Of a DNA stretch of 64,000 bases, positions 12,201 through 22,400 are shown piece after piece. Source of the stretch: Morinoia aosen (taxonomy: Eukaryota; Arthropoda; Malacostraca; Amphipoda; Talitridae). The DNA lies in NCBI GenBank assembly GCA_030386875.1, contig CM059566.1:41576068-41640067 (forward strand), written 5' to 3'. A model generated the notes under the pieces. It saw nothing but the letters and a program-made list of their open reading frames with translations. It ran no database searches and was not told the origin of the DNA. The position numbers were made by a program, and so were the translations under genes. How positions within the stretch are numbered: position 1 is the stretch's first letter; the number at the start of each line of letters is the position of its first letter.

Positions 12201-15200
12201 ATTTCACTGATATTTTAGGGTACTGATCACTTTTTTGCCTGACAATTTTTCCGTAAACCATTTGAATTTTCAAACTCAAAAGTGTTAGTGCTGTCTCATT
12301 GAAGCAACTGCGTCTTGGTGTGTATGAGGGTTTACACTGGGTTAAATTACCGTGCATAATACGGCTCTAAATCTAATTTTTCCATCTATTGTTCCTCGGA
12401 AAGCATAAAATAGTTGGTAGGTTCAAATTGATAAGGTTTGTCTATTCTATGCTATGGAGACTGGCACCCCCATCCAGAGGTGAACTGGTGTAATATCTTG
12501 CCTATGGATAGACTTTCGTGACTTCTTTTGTGCTCTCTTATCTTTTTTGAGTTTTCATGCGTTTTTTACTGCATCTTTTCAGTTTTCCTTCATCTTCCTT
12601 CCTTGCTCTAACTATGCGCACATGGTATCTGCATGGGAGCACACTTTGTGCACAGGGACCACATTTTCTTCAGTTTATTCTAAATGGCCCCATTATCTTC
12701 ACTCGCTTGAAGTTGACTTTGTTGTGGCAAAGTAGTCTCGAACTAACCATTTCTTGCTTTACAGATGAAGGAAACAAGCGGCATGGACTCTGAGAACAAG
12801 CGTCCTGTGGAGTTTTCTTTCAGGAAGGCTTTTAGGAAAACCAAGAGCAAGCTCACCACTCGCAACATGTGTCCTATTACCAGGTAAATAACCTGCATTT
12901 TTCCATGAATTTAGGGAAACCAAGCCAAATACTTCAGAGATGAAATTTTTAGACTGAAATCCTTTTTCAAAACTTAATTAGAATATATATTTTTTCAAAA
13001 TGAAGTTAGAATTAGAAGGCACACTTGTTTACTTTGTGGTACTTCATAGGTGAAAGCTAATATGTTCTGATGTTTTTGTTGAATTTTAATTTTTATCAAA
13101 GAAACAAACTCAACTACGTTATAAGTGTAATAATTATTGGGTCAATGACTGAAAATATACTTCGATTATAGTCAGAGTGTATTTTAGGTCACTGACCTGT
13201 GCGGCTACTCTGCCGACGATAGTGGGGAAGACCACTCATGAAAACTTCTAAGTAGATATTAAGAACTGAACTAATTTTTGACTGAATATTATCATTATTT
13301 CACTGACATAAACTTTTTTGTTAGATTTTAATTTTAAAAATTATTTTCATGAATGGTAACAATAATATGGCTTAGATTATTTTGTAGCAAGAATTACAAC
13401 TTGTTCATATTTGTTTTTTAGTTCTTTTTTTAGTGCATATATTTGATGTAGTATAAATGCCATACTTAGTTTTTGAACGCAAATTGGATTGATTTTCTCG
13501 ATAATATTTGCATTGTGTATTAATTGTACTGAAATAGACACTGCATTTGAATTCAATGTTGCTTCCTTAGAAGACTGCGTCAATCTTTGCATGTGTGTTG
13601 TTCACCATGAATATTAAACTTATCATTGACATTGCTTTATTTGTGATACCACGCATGTGATTTATTGTAATGAGCCCATCCATATATCCATAATTAAACA
13701 CTTTAATAGCCTGAGATTAAACTAAAGTTCAGTATTCTACTCAAATTTAGGGTCAATTGTAGTAAGCAATTTTAAAAATGGCAAACATTAACTGGACTGT
13801 GCCTATATTCAGCTTTGATTAAGTATTTATGAACATTGAGTTCATGTCTGCTGGTTGGTCAGCAGCATAATGGAAATTCTCTCTGTGTACCACTGGTGGC
13901 TCTCATGGTAGTTAACGTGTTGAGAAGAAGTCCGGCCATAAAATAAGGATGTTTTTTTTAAATTTAACACGTTTGCTATCCACCAGTAGATACCATTTCA
14001 CTGATTTCTCTATATTTAAATTAGACTACGGCGTATACAAAGTAAAATGTTATAGTGCAATTATATTTTCCCCCTTACTAGAAAGGATAAATATGTAATC
14101 AAGCACTGAAGATGGCTTTTCAGTTCTGTTTCTTCCAACCTAACCAAACCGACTGTGGAAACTGCAGAAGCCTAGTGAACGTGTTTGACATTCATGAAAG
14201 CTTGAGCAAGCAATTTTTTGCAGGTTGCCAGCTCGGTATTTTGACCCAGTGACGCGGCTGCCGTACGCCAGTGTACAGGCGTACCGCGTGCTGCGGGAGG
14301 CGTACTACCAGCAGCTCGAAGACAAGGGGGACCTCAACTGCAAGCCAGTGGCCGACTGGGTTGAGTATAGGAAAAAGTACAAAATGTCTCGGGCTCAGAC
14401 CGACTCGGTCACCACCGTCACTGCTGCACCGCAGCCTAGTTCTCTATCCAACAGCAATAACTCAAATAGCAATGCCATCTTGAACAGCAGCGGCGTTGGG
14501 AATCACGGCCTGCAAGCGGTTACCGTCAACAGCGTGCAGGGTGGCGCGCTGCAGAACCTTTCTCAGGTTCTCACTGGGGTTGTCCACACAAGCACACCCA
14601 ACATACAGCAGAACAGCACGATACAACAGATGGTGTCGAGCGTCGTGTCCAGCGTGGCTGCGACCCAACAACAGCAGCAGTTGCTGAGAGGCACCAACAC
14701 GGGGCTTGAGAACCAAGGCCTTTCAGGATCGTCTCTGGCTGCTGCGCTGAGCAACTTGAGCCAACAATCCAACCCTCAGCAGCAGCAACAGACGCCAACG
14801 CAGGGCGCTCGAACCATCTACCAACAGGTTGTGAGCAGCCGAGGAGGCTCTGTGGTGCCAGGCGGTGTGCGGCCGCAGATGGTTGTGGTGACCACGGGTA
14901 GTGGAGGCGTGCACCTGGTGCAGAGTGGCGGTGCTGTGCAGCTGGTGCAGAGCGCTGCAGGTGGTGCTGTGCAGCTGGTGCTGTGCAGCTGGTGCAGTCG
15001 GGCACTGGCACTGTGCAGCTGGTGCAAAGTGGCAGTGGGGGTGGGGTGCAGTTGGTGCAGAGTGGCAGTGGGAATAGCGTGCAGTTGGTGCAGAGTGGAA
15101 GTGGCAGTGGAGTGCAGCTCGTACAAAGCAGTGGTGGCAGTGGGGTGCAGTTGGTGCAGAGTGGAAGTGGAGGCAGCGTTCAGTTGATGCAAGGTACGGG

Positions 15201-15306
15201 TGGTGCGATGCAGCTCGTGCACCAGGGGGGCACTGGAGGCACGGTGCAGTTGGTGCGGCCTGTCGCTGGCCAAACTTTCACCAATTTGCAATCCTTTTTC
15301 AAGTGA
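3230..15306 (+). CDS. VPS72: VPS72 / YL-1, H2A.Z-handling subunit of SWR1/SRCAP and Tip60-type complexes
   Basis: VPS72 (YL-1) is a nuclear subunit of the SRCAP/SWR1 and Tip60/p400 remodelling complexes and binds the H2A.Z-H2B dimer. Coding exons read as 3230-3363, 4798-4933, 5775-5850, 6900-7002, 8935-9024, 10549-10814, 12765-12883 and 14224-15306. Every intron has GT and AG ends and, apart from the exon 5 to 6 join, phases match. The start has a good context (A at -3, G at +4) and the N terminus M-A-A-N-R-E-R-R is typical. Next come the acidic segment D-E-E-E-E-D-D-F-Y-K-T-T-Y-G-G-F (H2A.Z-binding type), a basic stretch, the block T-Q-E-E-L-L-A-E-A-K in exon 5 and the YL1_C domain across exons 7-8 (C-P-I-T-R, then F-D-P-V-T-R-L-P-Y-A-S). 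With two indels discounted the protein is about 663 residues, against about 364 in human. The excess is a Gln/Ser/Gly-rich tail. Literal translation breaks in exon 5 (A8 at 9000-9007) and in exon 8 (14-bp duplication at 14963-14990). Assembly error or allelic damage are both possible; purifying constraint elsewhere argues for a live gene. Confidence 0.93.
3364..4797 (+). other. VPS72 intron 1 with T-rich low-complexity tract
   Basis: Intron bounded by CA|GTTAGT and TTATCAG. A pyrimidine-rich low-complexity run of T with short (TTTA)n arrays occupies about 4376-4495. No other feature is recognised. Confidence 0.6.
4934..8934 (+). other. VPS72 introns 2-4, no recognised elements
   Basis: These introns (4934-5774, 5851-6899, 7003-8934) surround exons 3 and 4. 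I saw no coding, RNA gene or transposon signature, only ordinary AT-rich intron sequence with good splice sites. Confidence 0.5.
8935..9024 (+). CDS. VPS72: VPS72 exon 5 with a one-base frame break
   Basis: The exon opens after the acceptor TTTCCAG and closes at AG|GTGTGT. Its first part encodes S-G-H-E-E-P-R-M-T-Q-E-E-L-L-A-E-A-K-E-S-E, clearly YL-1. A run of eight A at 9000-9007 then puts the rest in a frame reading K-K-E-S-P-E-F, which matches nothing and leaves two bases at the donor, while exon 6 needs one. With seven A the frame reads K-K-N-L-L-S-L-E, joining exon 6 K-Y-E-L-A-E. That gives the N-L-x-S-L-E-K-Y pattern I expect from YL-1 proteins and repairs the phase at the same time. 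Confidence 0.85.
9354..9714 (+). repeat. 365-bp interspersed repeat R1, copy 1 (sense, VPS72 intron 5)
   Basis: R1 begins with CCTCAGGGGGATACAACTAT and a short palindrome (ATACAAnTATTGTAT). It carries a conserved core GGTTCACTGCTGTCCTG about 150 bases in and ends with AGGGAGGCTTAAACTAACTAA followed by short TAATCTAATCT repeats. The fixed 5' end and short tandem 3' end resemble a SINE or a short non-autonomous retroelement. No clear Pol III A/B boxes were found, so the class is open. Confidence 0.7.
9786..10010 (+). repeat. R1, copy 2 (5'-truncated, sense)
   Basis: It starts near the GTGCACTGCTGTCCTG core and continues through TTTCTTCTTCAA to AGGGAGGCAGAAACTAGC and a degraded ATCTAA tail. The 5' half is missing, as expected for truncated retroposition. 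It lies just 3' of copy 1 in VPS72 intron 5. Confidence 0.6.
11280..12345. mobile_element. TTAA-flanked MITE (family T2) split by an R1 insertion
   Basis: Lies in VPS72 intron 6. It begins TTAACCCTTTGGGTACTGATGG and ends near GGGTTAA. Its two halves match the T2 copy at 29395-29967 (for example GTCAAGTTGGCTAGTG and GTGAGGGAATATTTTG). About 11531-11935 is R1-derived and interrupts the homology. The TTAA flanks suggest piggyBac-type mobilisation. Confidence 0.6.
11531..11935 (+). repeat. R1, copy 3, nested in T2 (sense)
   Basis: Full-length R1 from a C-rich run to CTAATAATCTAATCT at about 11889, followed by a second short fragment of the R1 3' end (GTGAGGGAGGCTTGCC to about 11935). It sits inside the T2 element of VPS72 intron 6, so it is younger than that element. 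Confidence 0.65.
12884..14223 (+). other. VPS72 intron 7, no recognised elements
   Basis: AT-rich intron between AG|GTAAAT and TTTTTTGCAG. A short stretch near 14115-14170 (TTCTTCCAACC...AACCGACTG) resembles 4185-4225 in intron 1 and may be an old shared repeat. Nothing else is seen. Confidence 0.4.
14224..15306 (+). CDS. VPS72: VPS72 last exon: YL1_C domain plus long repetitive tail
   Basis: Exon 8 starts after TTTTTGCAG. It completes the YL1_C domain (L-P-A-R-Y-F-D-P-V-T, then A-Y-R-V-L-R-E-A-Y-Y) in its first 120 bases. The remainder is a low-complexity extension: Ser/Asn- and Gln-rich to about 14870, then 9-10 tandem V-Q-L-V-Q-S-G-type units to about 15190, ending T-N-L-Q-S-F-F-K and TGA at 15304-15306. 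GC content is much higher than in the flanks. The reading frame changes inside the repeats at two adjacent 14-bp copies (14963-14976 and 14977-14990). One copy fewer would join the two frames. I see no known domain in the tail. Confidence 0.85.
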
Positions 15307-15432
15307 CACACTCAGTAATGTACTAATTTGCAATCCATTTTCAAGTGACAAAACTCGATAATATCAAGTGACAAAACTCGATAATATCAAGTGACACACT
15401 TGGTAATATCAAGTGACACACTCGGTAGTAGA
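15282..15432 (+). repeat. Tandem repeat spanning the VPS72 stop codon
   Basis: A unit of about 23 bp (CAAGTGACAnACTCGGTAATAT) starts at 15300, 15342, 15365, 15388 and 15410. The first copy holds the last Lys codon and the TGA of VPS72. The second also repeats the preceding codons TTGCAATCCnTTTTC. The array therefore grew from the end of the coding region into the 3' UTR. Confidence 0.8.
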
Positions 15433-18249
15433 TTCCGTTTAATTTTCTCATGGAATGTTACGATGCCTTTTTTGAACCCGTTCCAGTCAGACAGGGAGGG
15501 TTTTTTTTGCTGAACCTCCATTTGGTATTTCTTCTTGGTTCTTGACGCTTTCATTGTGTGTGATCAGTGTTCCCTTATGGTGTGCAGTTTCCATTGCTCT
15601 TTATTTAATATCACTCATTTTTCCTGAAACTTGTTATTTCTATAGTACAGTACTATTGAGTTGAAGAAAGTCTTCGTTCTTTTTGCTTGATAAATTAATC
15701 ACTTGAATTCTGTTAGTCAAATAATCAAATACTAAATATGCTCTTCACATGCTGTATTGGTGAGTGATTTAAGTGACCTATTTTCATCCAATGTATTATA
15801 ATTCTTTTTATTTGTGAATAACTGTGGCATGATCAGAGAGGCCTTTGTGCAAGCACCCAATATCAAGTTCCGAGATCACGGTATTTATTTACTCGTGCTC
15901 GTGTGCCCAGAAAATGTCCCAATCGAAAAAGTTGGAAAAGCGTTATGATTCTTGGTAGGCCCTAATTTGATTTTGTCTTAGCAATAATATTCTCAATTCC
16001 ATTGGTAATATTTTTTATTGAAGCAACTGTATGATGAATAGTTTACTTGTGATACATTGTATTTGTATAGATGATCTGTTATACATAATTGTACATACTG
16101 TTTAAACTCTACTTTTTGAAATTTTTGCCTTACTTGCGGAACTTGCGAATTTATTTGTACAGTAATTCAGAAAATTTATGAGTTTCTCACAAACTTCGAA
16201 AGATGTCTGAAATCATTGTGCAGTTTTTGTTTGTATATTTTGAGTTCATAGTGTGTATGTATTGATTTTCTGTTGATTATTTTGGAAAAATATTATGACT
16301 CGCTTGTGATGCGAGCCTCTTTTGCAGACCTTGGGAAAAACTTAACACTAACGCCTTTTGTATCAGAAAACCAGAGAAATGAAGAACATCCTTAGAAATT
16401 CAGATTGATTGGCCGTCATTGCAAACCCGTGTTGCTGGTGGGTAAGTAGACTAATTATCTGATGAATTGCTGATAAAACCATTCATTACAAAGGTTAGTT
16501 CTAATCTTGCTTTGAAAACGGTTTTCAATGGAGCAGTTTCCAACCCTACACCCTGCTATTTGTTGTGAATATGAACAGAAGTTGATCTTTAGTAATTATG
16601 GTGATAGGATATCTGCATTTTAGAAGATTGTACTGCGCATTGTGCACAGCTCTTTCACGTACTGTTAGCCCTGTAGCGGTGGATCAGTTTGTATATTTGT
16701 TAATAGGACTGGAACTTACCATGTCGTCAGGTAGGCATGCATGTCAATTGGATGGCGACGTTCCAATGATCTCTGTAAATATCCCTTGTTCTTAATGTTA
16801 GTTTATTTTCACGTTCTCCTAGTGTTGGAGTAATTTTTGCTTACTTTGTATTGTGTAATTTTTTTATTGTTTCTTCTAAGAATTTGCTACTTCAAGATCT
16901 GTATACTTTCTAAGTAAACTACTGTTAATCACATAACGTAAGTTTTTTTTTCCTGCTAGGAGTACTAGTATCATATCGATATATAATACAATTTTACGTT
17001 GATAACCTCTGAATATGAAGTTACATGCTGTTAATAAATCGTAGATGGAAGCCTCCATAACTTTTCAATGTTTCGTGGGAATGCTGGTTTTCACTTGTTC
17101 TATATGAAAACTGCATGGTAGCTGTCTAAAGCTCCGCAAAGATGCAAGAAATAGGGTTGTGATAGTAAAATTTTTGCAAATGAATATATGTCCACTCTGG
17201 AATGTACACATTCATGTGCAAAAAATGGAATCATGAATGCGAAATAATTTGAAAATCGAAAATTAATCTTGAATAAGTACTGTTTCATGCTATCAACTCA
17301 ACCATTTCTAAATCAAGTTTTGAGACAACAAGCACATGCTCCACGTACGCCTCACCTCGTTCGTTTTCAGCCACCAGAAGTTGCAGAACTCGAATGTATT
17401 CTTGAAAGAAATGCAGTAATGAAGCTTTGTTAACGCTTTGAAAAGTAGGCCAACGGTAGCGCATAGTCATTCGTTTACCCTGCAGGGGGTGAATTTTGAA
17501 ATTCACTAGGGGACATGCACTCCCCCAGACCCTGGCCAGCATTTTTTTGTGTTTGCTTCAGTTGAGTTTCAATACTTACGAGAGACTTTTTTAGGATAGC
17601 ATCAATGGAACGGAAGTCTCTTGAGCTTAGTTTTGTACTTAAAATTTTACTCTCTTTGCCAAGTAAGTGGCTTTTGTTTGGTATTCGCATTTTTTGTGTA
17701 GGAGTCTTTCCGACTTTTCGAATTCGTTGAGGAAACGTATCACAATTTTATTGCAAATCAAGAAAATATGGTCTTCGCATATCTTTTCTTTCGGTTATGC
17801 TCCTTGGTTGATACTCCAAAGTGTGGCCAGACCTTTGTCGGTATCCTCTTCTATACACCGCTTGCCTTTTCCATTTACCTTTGCTGCACTAGCGTTTTTT
17901 CTGGAAGATCGAATTTTTTATACTCAAGTTCATTTGCTGATAAAATCGGCGTTCAAAGTCATTTAGCTAACTAGTGAACGTAAACAGGACGGAACGTTTC
18001 TTTGAAAGTTTATTTGATACGCAGCTACACCAATAATTTTTAATGCAAGTTTTGGTTGTGCCTCGTATGGGTTTGGATTACACATTTGTCCATTTGTTAT
18101 AGTGCTCGCGTACCGTGCTAACTTTTTTATTTTTTCCCACATTTCTTCACTGAATAAAATTTGTCTTTTCGGGAACTGTAATACCGCCTCGCGAACAGAA
18201 GGTTGGTTACTGGCGCTAATATGTCAGAAAGTGTAGTTTCTCGTCTTTC
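15433..18249. other. Spacer downstream of VPS72
   Basis: It presumably contains the VPS72 3' UTR, but I found no clear AATAAA close to the stop. The short open frames here have no recognisable family, biased composition or splice context. No transposon was recognised. Confidence 0.4.
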
Positions 18250-18625
18250 CCACCCCTCAGAGGGATACAACTATTGTATCTATGGGAATAAGCGCTCCCA
18301 GGGGAAAAATGTGAGGGCCCGAGCTGAGAGTTAGGTAGGCCTTCTTTTTGTTGAAATAAAATTTTTTTTTGTTATGTTAAGTACCACCTTTTTTCGGTTC
18401 ACTACTGTCCTGTTTTTCAGCACCTCTGACTTTCTTCTTCAACTTTGATCTTATTTCATGATCTTCTTTCCCATCTTACTGTTTCTATGCCCTTTCTGCA
18501 TAGATTCCTCATTTTCTTATCTCCATACTAAATGGTGCCTTCCTCCTTCCTCTCTTCGATACGCTCTAGCTTAAACTTAAGCGTATCGAAGCTTAAACTA
18601 ACTTATAATCTATAATCTAATCTTG
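18250..18625 (+). repeat. R1, copy 4 (upstream of MGST3)
   Basis: Near full-length R1 from CCCCTCAGAGGGATACAACT to TAATCTTGTC. Near its 3' end the usual sequence is replaced by an 11-bp perfect inverted repeat, TTCGATACGCT (18556-18566) and AGCGTATCGAA (18580-18590), and the CTTAAACT motif is duplicated. Confidence 0.7.
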
Positions 18626-19381
18626 TCTTTCCCAAGGTTAGTGCTCTGAAGGAAATTATTTTTCAATGCATCTCAGAGGATATAATTGAAGGATATCTGA
18701 GGTACTTTCCGAGGCAGTACGCTGATGGTGTCAGTACTGATCAGTTTATCTTGAGCAACTTGCGCCCATCTGTGGTAACCCAAGCTACCCACCACATAAT
18801 TGGTAACGCGTGTTGCAGGAGTCTAGTAATTTATATATAAAGTTGGGTAAGCTTTATCCATCATTCATTACTTCCGGGTCTTTCTCGTTGGGGAGGTGGG
18901 CATACCTTGCTACCGACCTGCACTATTGTGTTAGACCTTTACGCTCGAATGTGACGAATTCGTCACAAAAAATACTAGCTCCTTATGTACTAAATTACAT
19001 ACAGAGCTTCAAGCGAATTGACGACTTGGGTATATGTCATCTTCAGGCAGAGTTCATTGTTGCGTCAGCTTGGCGTGCAAGCACACATAGTTGTGCAAAT
19101 AATTCACAACGTAAAGTGACTACTCTAAAAATTTTATTATTATATTCATTGACCCTTTTCGTCTTATTGAGATGCCTGCGAAGCGTCCTGGGCGAATAAG
19201 AAACCCAAATTTTGCTCCCTTGTGATGCGATCTAAATTCAAACATCCCTACATTTTTCTGATTATCGCCTGTATGATCGGAAATAGAGGTTAACCTTCAT
19301 AAACAGAAATTTTACTAACGTTTTGGAGTAAATTTGAATATATTTTTATTGTCCCGATAACAAAATGCTATTGATTTTCAG

Positions 19382-19409
19382 CGAACAGATTCGAATTAAC
19401 CTTTAAACA
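19382..19409 (+). promoter_or_regulatory. Likely 5' UTR start of MGST3 coding exon 1 (acceptor)
   Basis: ATTGATTTTCAG ends at 19381, a pyrimidine-tract acceptor 28 bases before the ATG. It suggests a non-coding first exon further upstream, which I could not locate. Confidence 0.4.
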
Positions 19410-22400
19410 ATGGTGTTGGTCGACCTACCCCGCGAGTATGGCTATTTGGTGTTGGTTGCACTGGGATCGCAGGTTGTCATCATGTGGAAAGGCATCCAGG
19501 TGAGTTTGTAGGAGCGTCTTTGATCCGCCTTTAGACCTGAGGCAGGGCCTGTGAAGTGACCCACCGGTGGTCACTTAGGTGATTTTCATGGTGCTGCTGA
19601 CCCATCTGCAGTCACTAACTCATTTTTTATTAATACTTAATGAAAGCTTAATGAAGGCCCGATCCAGTTAATGTCTGGTATTTTCAAAGTTGATTACCAC
19701 AATTGACTTCGTATTTCAATTGAATATTAAACTTCAGTTTAACCCATCGCAGTTAACTTGTTAAAAAAATTCACGTTTTCATGGGTCTGGATGGCAAAAA
19801 AATTCTGTCGATGACTTGGAGTGCTGATTTTCTGGTAACTATCCTTGACACGTTCACCGCGGTTGTTGGCGGTTGGCTTAGCTTGGTTAGGCTGTAAGTA
19901 GCAGAATAAGGAAATCGACTTTACTGTTCGAATACATTTTATCCATCCTAAGAAATATGAAAATGCAATTGCACGGTAACATTTCCCTTCGTACGATAAC
20001 ATTTAGTTTTTAAAAACACGTCGTGAAACATGAAATATCAATAATTTATACCGGTACGGGAATGAGCTACTTACCAAATGATGCACAAATGGCCCAACGC
20101 ACGGGGAACGTGTCGAGTTTGAGTTTTCTCAAACTCTGTGTATGATTCTGAAATGCTGTTTGCTTGAATTTTATTGAGAACAACTCAAATTTGAACATTT
20201 TTTTGAGAAAACGGCACATTCAGCTATAGTTAGGTTATAGTTATATTTTTTTCAGTTCAGCTATAGTTAAGTCGACAGAGAAACTTGCACTACAAGAACG
20301 TGAATGTTTAAAAATCTGGCCCTGTGAACTATTGAAAAACCCTATGGCTGCTTCTTATTGTTCTGTGGTTTTCTTCGAATGTAGGATGTGAAGTTAGGCG
20401 ATTTATTTCGTCACAACTAAGGAAGAGCATCCTGTAATGAAGATGCTCATTTGTCTTAATCGTGCGAGTCCCAATCTATGCAATAGTTGAACTGATACAT
20501 TAATATTGTTAGTGGCTCATAGCCGGTGGTTGAATATTTAATTCATACTAGAAATCTGAACGAAAACTGGGAGCATTCAAAAGTGAAGTTGAAGTTCGCC
20601 ATCTGGATGACTCATGATTTTCAGGAAGTTTTGTTTCAATGAGCGTCAGATGTAATTTTTTTTTGAGAAAGTTGCAAAACCTGTATCTTCTTCAGCTCAA
20701 TATTACTATTCTCGAAGTGTAAGAAATCGCTCATAATTTGTGTGAAATTATATAGTTTTAACACGTATTCAATCTTTATTACCTAATTTTCTGTTCATCA
20801 TATGTATTTCTTCTATTTTAGGACTGGAAGCCTAAACCTCAAACAATATGTATCACAGAGTTGACTTGACATGTCTTAGCACTCGTCGTAGTACCTCATT
20901 GAATTTTTCGTTGACTTGCTGTCATACTCATGCAAGTAGCTGACGATTGTGACATGTTGGCCAGGTGGGCAAGCAGCGCAAGAAGTTTGGCATCAAGTAC
21001 CCTTTGATGTACAGCCCTGACAACGCTCTCTTCAACTGCTACCAGCGCGCCCACCAGAACACGTAAGGCTCTAGCTACTTCTTTTCTTTGATTGCTAGTG
21101 TGATGGAGGCTGACAGTGGGATGGAGGCTCTGTTCACCTGCTACCAACGCGCCCACCAGAATACGAAAGGCTCTAGCTACTTCTTTTCTTGGATTGCTAG
21201 TGTTACGGAGGCTGAAAATGTTGCGGAGTTTTGTACTAGTACTTACTACCAACGCCCCCACCAAAACACGTAGGGCCCAAGCCTCTTTTTTATCGATAGT
21301 CTTATGCAGGGTGAAAGTCGGTGTTCTTGGTACAAACGGTGCGAAAATTTTTGTAATTTATTGGATTATGTATTCTGGTATTAACCCTATGAGTGCAAGG
21401 TGCGCAATACATTGCACACGCGCCCATGCAAAGAACATTTCGAAAATTGTACGGGACGTAAACTGGGCATGTTGCTTTTTGATTGTATAATAGAATATAC
21501 AGGAAAATTATAATAAAAAAACGTAGAGGCCATTTACGCCATTATAACATTTACTTGTAAAAAATTAAGTCCTAGTTCAGTTTGTTCAAAATACCAAAAA
21601 AATTAAAATGAAACGGAGTAGAAAAATTGTTCATTTTTTAAAATTCAACTATAAGCCAAGCAGATATTTGAAAATAAACTTCGTTCAGACAAGCACCTCA
21701 CTAAACCCGAGTATATCAATGTCAAACGAAAGACACAGTGATAGTTGTCCATCATGGTTATTGCAGTAGGTATCCAGTCTCTTGGCTTTCCATGTTGTCT
21801 CGTCAATGTCGTCATTATTAGCAATATATTAATTGCAGGGACCTATGATGTCTTAATCTTTGTTCCCACGGCTTAAACTAAAGAAAGAATATGTAGAACA
21901 CCGTCGTTTAACATCAGAACATCTTGGATCCAGAAGTTTTTCTTTCTCCATTTTTTTTTGTGTAATGAGCCACGTGGGGTGAATATTCTTTGAACTCGAT
22001 TCCAGCCATCATTTTTAGTTTTTCTAACCATTGCATGGATTATAATTACCAAATAATTTATTATAGCCCCCGACAGGAAGTAATTCGTTGGCTGATTCTA
22101 TTTCATGCTTCCTTTGACAGCACTCCTCAAAGGAATCGCCCGATTCAATTTTCGACTCCTTTTTGCATTAAGCTGCTCTATTTTTATCTACAGGATTGTG
22201 AAGAGTTCAAAGGAATCCACTCGTTGTCTGCCGTTTTTTTTAGAGTAATCCATATTCTTTCCTCGGTCCTCAGTAGTAGTATCGTGAGGAAGTAGTGACG
22301 CGCTGAACAATCTCCCTGAACATTTAAATCTCAGTCGCTTTCTGTTGAGCTGCCGTTTGGAGCTAGATTCGCCCTCATCTGGCCAATTACACCAAGACCA

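Noticed and set aside
14571-15351. Long antisense frames opposite VPS72 exon 8
   Set aside because: They are shadows of a GC-rich repetitive coding exon, with compositionally biased His/Gln/Leu peptides.
18810-19199. 129-codon plus frame upstream of MGST3
   Set aside because: No family resemblance, no repeat or codon signature, no start context. It lies in the upstream region of MGST3 and is best read as chance.
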